Below, in pieces: positions 7,250 to 9,366 of a stretch of 9,366 bases of DNA. The notes below the pieces were generated by a model that ran no database searches, had not been told where the DNA came from, and saw only the letters and a list, made by a program, of their open reading frames with translations. The stretch spans positions 1 through 9,366 of the forward strand of contig SMWN01000121.1 of assembly GCA_004356415.1 (NCBI GenBank), in the 5' to 3' direction. The translations under genes were made by a program, and so were the position numbers. The DNA is from Gammaproteobacteria bacterium (GTDB lineage: Bacteria; Pseudomonadota; Gammaproteobacteria; Eutrophobiales; Eutrophobiaceae). Each line of letters starts with the position of its first letter. Position 1 is the stretch's first letter.

Positions 7250-8241
7250 ATTCAGCTTACGATTTAATTGATGTCAAGTATGGATATGATGGCCTGGAGG
7301 CACTGAACATTGATCAATGCCAGATACATGCAAATAAAACAACTGCAATTTTAGGACCGAATGGTGCAGGGAAAAGTACCTTGCTGAATATTCTGGCCTT
7401 TGTTTTTAGAGTCTCCTCCGGTGAAGTCAAGTTTTTTAACAAGCGTTGCGAGCATGAATCACATTCGGCCTTGCGAAGGCGGGTAGCTTATGTACAACAA
7501 AATCCTTATTTATTCAATGATACAGTGATAAAGAATGTAGAACTTGGATTGAAATTAAGGGGTGTTAATAAAAAAGACAGACATCAAAGCACCATGATAA
7601 TGCTTGAAAGGTTAGGACTTGGAGACTTGGCGCCTCGCAGGGCGCATGAGTTATCAGGCGGGGAAACACAAAAAGTTGCGATTGCCAGAGCAATGGTATT
7701 AGAAACAGAGGTTATTCTGCTTGATGAACCATTCACATATCTGGATAAGCGGTTTGCGAAGGATCTTGAGCAATTAATCCTCGATAATCGTCGAACTGGC
7801 AACCAAACAGTCATTTTCAGTACGCATGATCAATCACGTGCCCAAGTATTGGCGGATGATATATTCAGCATGCTTGCGGGTCGTTATGTGCCATCTTCAA
7901 TTGTGAATTTGTATTCGGGCAGGCTGCTCCCTGACAAAAATATATTTGAAACGGCAGAACTGAAAATAAGTGTCCCTGAGAACTTAACAGCAGGTGAACA
8001 CATTGCGATTGAATCAACACAGATCGTGTTGTCCAAAGAACAGCTTTTATCGAGTATGCGTAATAGTTTTCGTGGTAAAATCAGATCGTTACATGAGGAC
8101 AATGGGCAGATACAGGTGACCATTGAGGCAGGGGAGATATTTCAAATTATCATAACGAAAGCAGCGCTTGATGAAATGAATATCAATGTTGGTGAGATGG
8201 TATGGTTAAGTTTTAAGTCTTCCGCAATCAGCGTATTCTGA
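7246..8241 (+). CDS. tupC: Tungstate ABC transporter ATP-binding protein with C-terminal oxyanion-binding domain
   Basis: A cytoplasmic ABC ATPase powering TupB. Visible motifs in order are Walker A GPNGAGKST (37-45), Q-loop YVQQNP (82-87), signature LSGGE (136-140), Walker B VILLDEP (156-162) and the H-loop His194 in FSTHD. After the ATPase domain, about residues 262-331 form a TOBE/MOP-like domain. The typical SSMRNSFRGKI segment is at 269-279 and ends near VGEMVWLSFKSSAI. In relatives this domain binds molybdate or tungstate and can inhibit transport when cytoplasmic oxyanion is high. The 331-residue length fits an ATPase plus one such domain. The ATG at 7246 is fixed by the 4-nt overlap with tupB. 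No binding-protein gene (tupA) lies on either side within the window. Confidence 0.92.
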   Translation: MNSAYDLIDVKYGYDGLEALNIDQCQIHANKTTAILGPNGAGKSTLLNILAFVFRVSSGEVKFFNKRCEHESHSALRRRVAYVQQNPYLFNDTVIKNVELGLKLRGVNKKDRHQSTMIMLERLGLGDLAPRRAHELSGGETQKVAIARAMVLETEVILLDEPFTYLDKRFAKDLEQLILDNRRTGNQTVIFSTHDQSRAQVLADDIFSMLAGRYVPSSIVNLYSGRLLPDKNIFETAELKISVPENLTAGEHIAIESTQIVLSKEQLLSSMRNSFRGKIRSLHEDNGQIQVTIEAGEIFQIIITKAALDEMNINVGEMVWLSFKSSAISVF

Positions 8242-8345
8242 TATTTGAAATCAGACTCAGGCAGCATATGGAACAGGATATTCATCTTGTTGATGATAAG
8301 GCATGATACGAGAGTTTTAATAGTTGGCTTACTAGAGAGGGGATT

Positions 8346-8561
8346 ATGGCCGTAGATGATAAAACAGTAGCCAAGACACTATGGTCAGAGACATTAATTG
8401 ACATGCTAATCGCTTCATTGAAGGCAAATAAATCTGATGCACAAATTAAAGGATTGCTTAAAGAATGTAAACAGAAAGGATTTAAAGCAAGCTATCTGAC
8501 GGAGAAGGTCAGAAAAGAATTGGATGATGCAGCAGCCGTTAGAATTAAGAGATTGATGTAA
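8346..8561 (+). CDS. Small basic hypothetical protein, 71 residues
   Basis: I do not recognise this protein. It is preceded by a strong ribosome site, GAGGGG at 8337-8342, at good spacing from the ATG, which supports real translation. It is cytoplasmic in character: no signal peptide or membrane helix, lysine-rich (12 Lys, 3 Arg against 10 acidic residues) and with one cysteine (Cys37). The pattern suggests three short helices: residues 9-26 (amphipathic, TLWSETLIDMLIASL), 30-43 (DAQIKGLLKECKQK) and 48-70 (ASYLTEKVRKELDDAAAVRI). It starts 104 nt after tupC on the same strand and could share its transcript, although the gap and own ribosome site allow independent expression. A nucleic-acid or protein partner is only a guess from its charge. 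Confidence 0.7.
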   Translation: MAVDDKTVAKTLWSETLIDMLIASLKANKSDAQIKGLLKECKQKGFKASYLTEKVRKELDDAAAVRIKRLM

Positions 8562-9093
8562 TTCAATTCACAAAATTCAGTGACTCAGTTACACTTGGAT
8601 AAGTAGTTGATCATGTTATTGAGTTATTTGAGTGCCAGGAAATGATTACGGGACAAATATGGCATGAATCAACAGAACATAATAAGTAAGCAACATCAGC
8701 AGATTTTATTATCAGAGCAAATGCGGCATCAACTGAACCCTTGATAAAGTCATGCGCAATAGAATTAAAAATATGTATCTCAGAAGCTACGAACGACCCA
8801 AAGCTTTATAGCATGAAGACCGCAAAAGTTGGGGCATCGTGCATAATTTTGATGGGCTATCATTAACAATCTTCTCGGTTAAATTTGTATTCACTACGCA
8901 TACGACATTGAATTAAGGCGCCTAGCAGTACATATGCGAAGCTCCCATTATCATAGATTTAATCAAGAGCATTGAGTATGCAATGTAGTGTTCGCTTTTG
9001 GTCGATAGCTACCTATTATTACTTTCACCTGACCGTCCGCTCTCGCTGAATTCTGTTGAAAAACTATTGGAACTTTTGATTAGTAGTGTGATC
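8562..9093. other. Gene-poor tract, possibly decayed accessory DNA
   Basis: These 532 bases hold no convincing gene. The short plus-strand frames (for example 26 codons from the ATG at 8664) lack ribosome sites. One minus-strand frame stays open for roughly 65 codons across about 8600-8810 but has no start codon and no recognisable family. The tract ends at a tRNA 3' fragment, which fits a degraded element or integration scar. That interpretation is inference. Confidence 0.4.
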
Positions 9094-9121
9094 GGTGGTT
9101 CGATTCCACCTCTGACCACCA
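9094..9121 (+). pseudogene. 3' fragment of a tRNA gene (T-arm, acceptor strand, CCA)
   Basis: Bases 9094-9110 form a perfect T-arm: stem GGTGG/CCACC around the seven-base loop TTCGATT. Then come the seven acceptor bases TCTGACC (9111-9117), discriminator A (9118) and encoded CCA (9119-9121). A complete tRNA would need GGTCAGA about 70 nt upstream, plus D- and anticodon arms. None is present, and the bases before 9094 do not fold into an anticodon arm. This is therefore a tRNA 3' end only, the segment that tRNA-targeting integrases typically use as an attachment site. The isotype cannot be determined without the anticodon. Confidence 0.65.
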
Positions 9122-9190
9122 TATCAATAGGCTAGCATCCTCTTTTTATCCCAAGGAAGGATACGGACAACACAAATTTGCACCCCCGGT

Positions 9191-9239
9191 GGGTCACATC
9201 TCATCCAAAGTCATGTAACAGCTTTGGAGATAGCCACCC
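9191..9239. other. Imperfect inverted repeat (hairpin)
   Basis: Three paired blocks are interrupted by small internal loops: GGGT (9191-9194) with ACCC (9236-9239), ATCT (9198-9201) with AGAT (9228-9231), and CCAAAG (9205-9210) with CTTTGG (9222-9227), around an 11-nt loop. There is no T-run on either side. It lies about 40 nt past the stop of the right-edge minus-strand frame, so it could be a transcript-end structure for that gene or a recombination-related structure. Confidence 0.3.
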
Positions 9240-9276
9240 GCTATCCAGCAGGCGACATCTCTTAATATAATCTATA

Positions 9277-9366
9277 TTACTTGCCTTTGAGAGACAGATA
9301 ACCGAGGCCAGCTGTAGCACCAAAACCTGTTCCGGTCTCGATTGCAAGAGGTACCAGCGCAACGCT
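9277..9366 (-). CDS. Probable C-terminal end of a gene entering from the right
   Basis: On the minus strand, 29 codons run from the window edge to a TAA at 9277-9279. They read SVALVPLAIETGTGFGATAG then LGYLSLKGK. The peptide is rich in Gly, Ala and Leu with a polar basic tail, as in the end of a membrane-associated protein. All three minus-strand frames are open here, so the call rests on plausible amino-acid and codon use, not on exclusion. No function is assigned. Confidence 0.35.
   Translation of the reverse strand, partial: SVALVPLAIETGTGFGATAGLGYLSLKGK

Noticed and set aside
8275..8300. CATC-TTGTT-GATG hairpin after tupC as a terminator
   Set aside because: The stem is only four to five pairs, AT-rich, and has no following T-run.
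8664..8744. 26-codon frame MNQQNIISKQHQQ...
   Set aside because: It is very short, has no ribosome site, and has low-complexity Gln/His-rich content.
9051..9080. GTTGAAAAACT-like bases resembling an insertion-sequence end
   Set aside because: There is no matching inverted end, target duplication or transposase in the window.

Overview
The window looks like a stretch of a moderately AT-rich proteobacterial chromosome, most likely gammaproteobacterial. The main reason is the minus-strand order miaB, phoH (ybeZ), ybeY, corC (ybeX), lnt, the classic gammaproteobacterial arrangement. The encoded proteins resemble the E. coli versions in length and active-site spacing. In Lnt, for example, the three catalytic or essential residues after the first Glu all sit exactly ten positions earlier than in E. 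coli. I cannot name the genus.

Layout. (1) At the left edge, a plus-strand gene encodes two tandem cyclic-nucleotide-binding domains. Its frame is open to the first bases of the window, so it is probably the 3' part of a longer gene. (2) From 939 to 6201, on the minus strand, lies a compact five-gene housekeeping cluster transcribed miaB > phoH > ybeY > corC > lnt, with gaps of 4 to 31 nt and one overlap. It converges on the cyclic-nucleotide gene with only 25 nt between the stops. (3) From 6202 to 6556 lies a divergent non-coding region with short related repeats, a perfect small hairpin and a TATAAT box. (4) From 6557 to 8241, on the plus strand, a translationally coupled permease/ATPase pair of the tungstate ABC transporter type (tupB-tupC) follows, with no binding-protein gene (tupA) visible. 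(5) At 8346 to 8561 is a 71-residue basic protein of unknown function with a strong ribosome binding site. (6) From 8562 to about 9276 is a long gene-poor tract holding the 3' end of a tRNA gene without its 5' part, plus an imperfect hairpin. (7) At the right edge is the probable C-terminal end of a minus-strand gene.

How it fits together. The minus-strand cluster couples tRNA modification (MiaB), RNA metabolism and ribosome maturation (PhoH, YbeY), a CBS-domain protein linked to Mg/Co homeostasis (CorC) and lipoprotein N-acylation (Lnt). The Tup pair would import tungstate (or molybdate) for metal-pterin cofactors if a TupA is supplied from elsewhere. The tRNA remnant and gene-poor tract suggest that the right end is a former integration site or a decayed accessory region.

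Three genes (lnt, phoH, tupB) have TTG as their only reasonable start. I see no CRISPR array, rRNA, complete tRNA or recognisable insertion sequence. I found no convincing undescribed multi-gene system. The items most worth a second look are the tandem cyclic-nucleotide protein, the orphan TupBC with its repeat-bearing upstream region, the 71-residue protein and the tRNA fragment.
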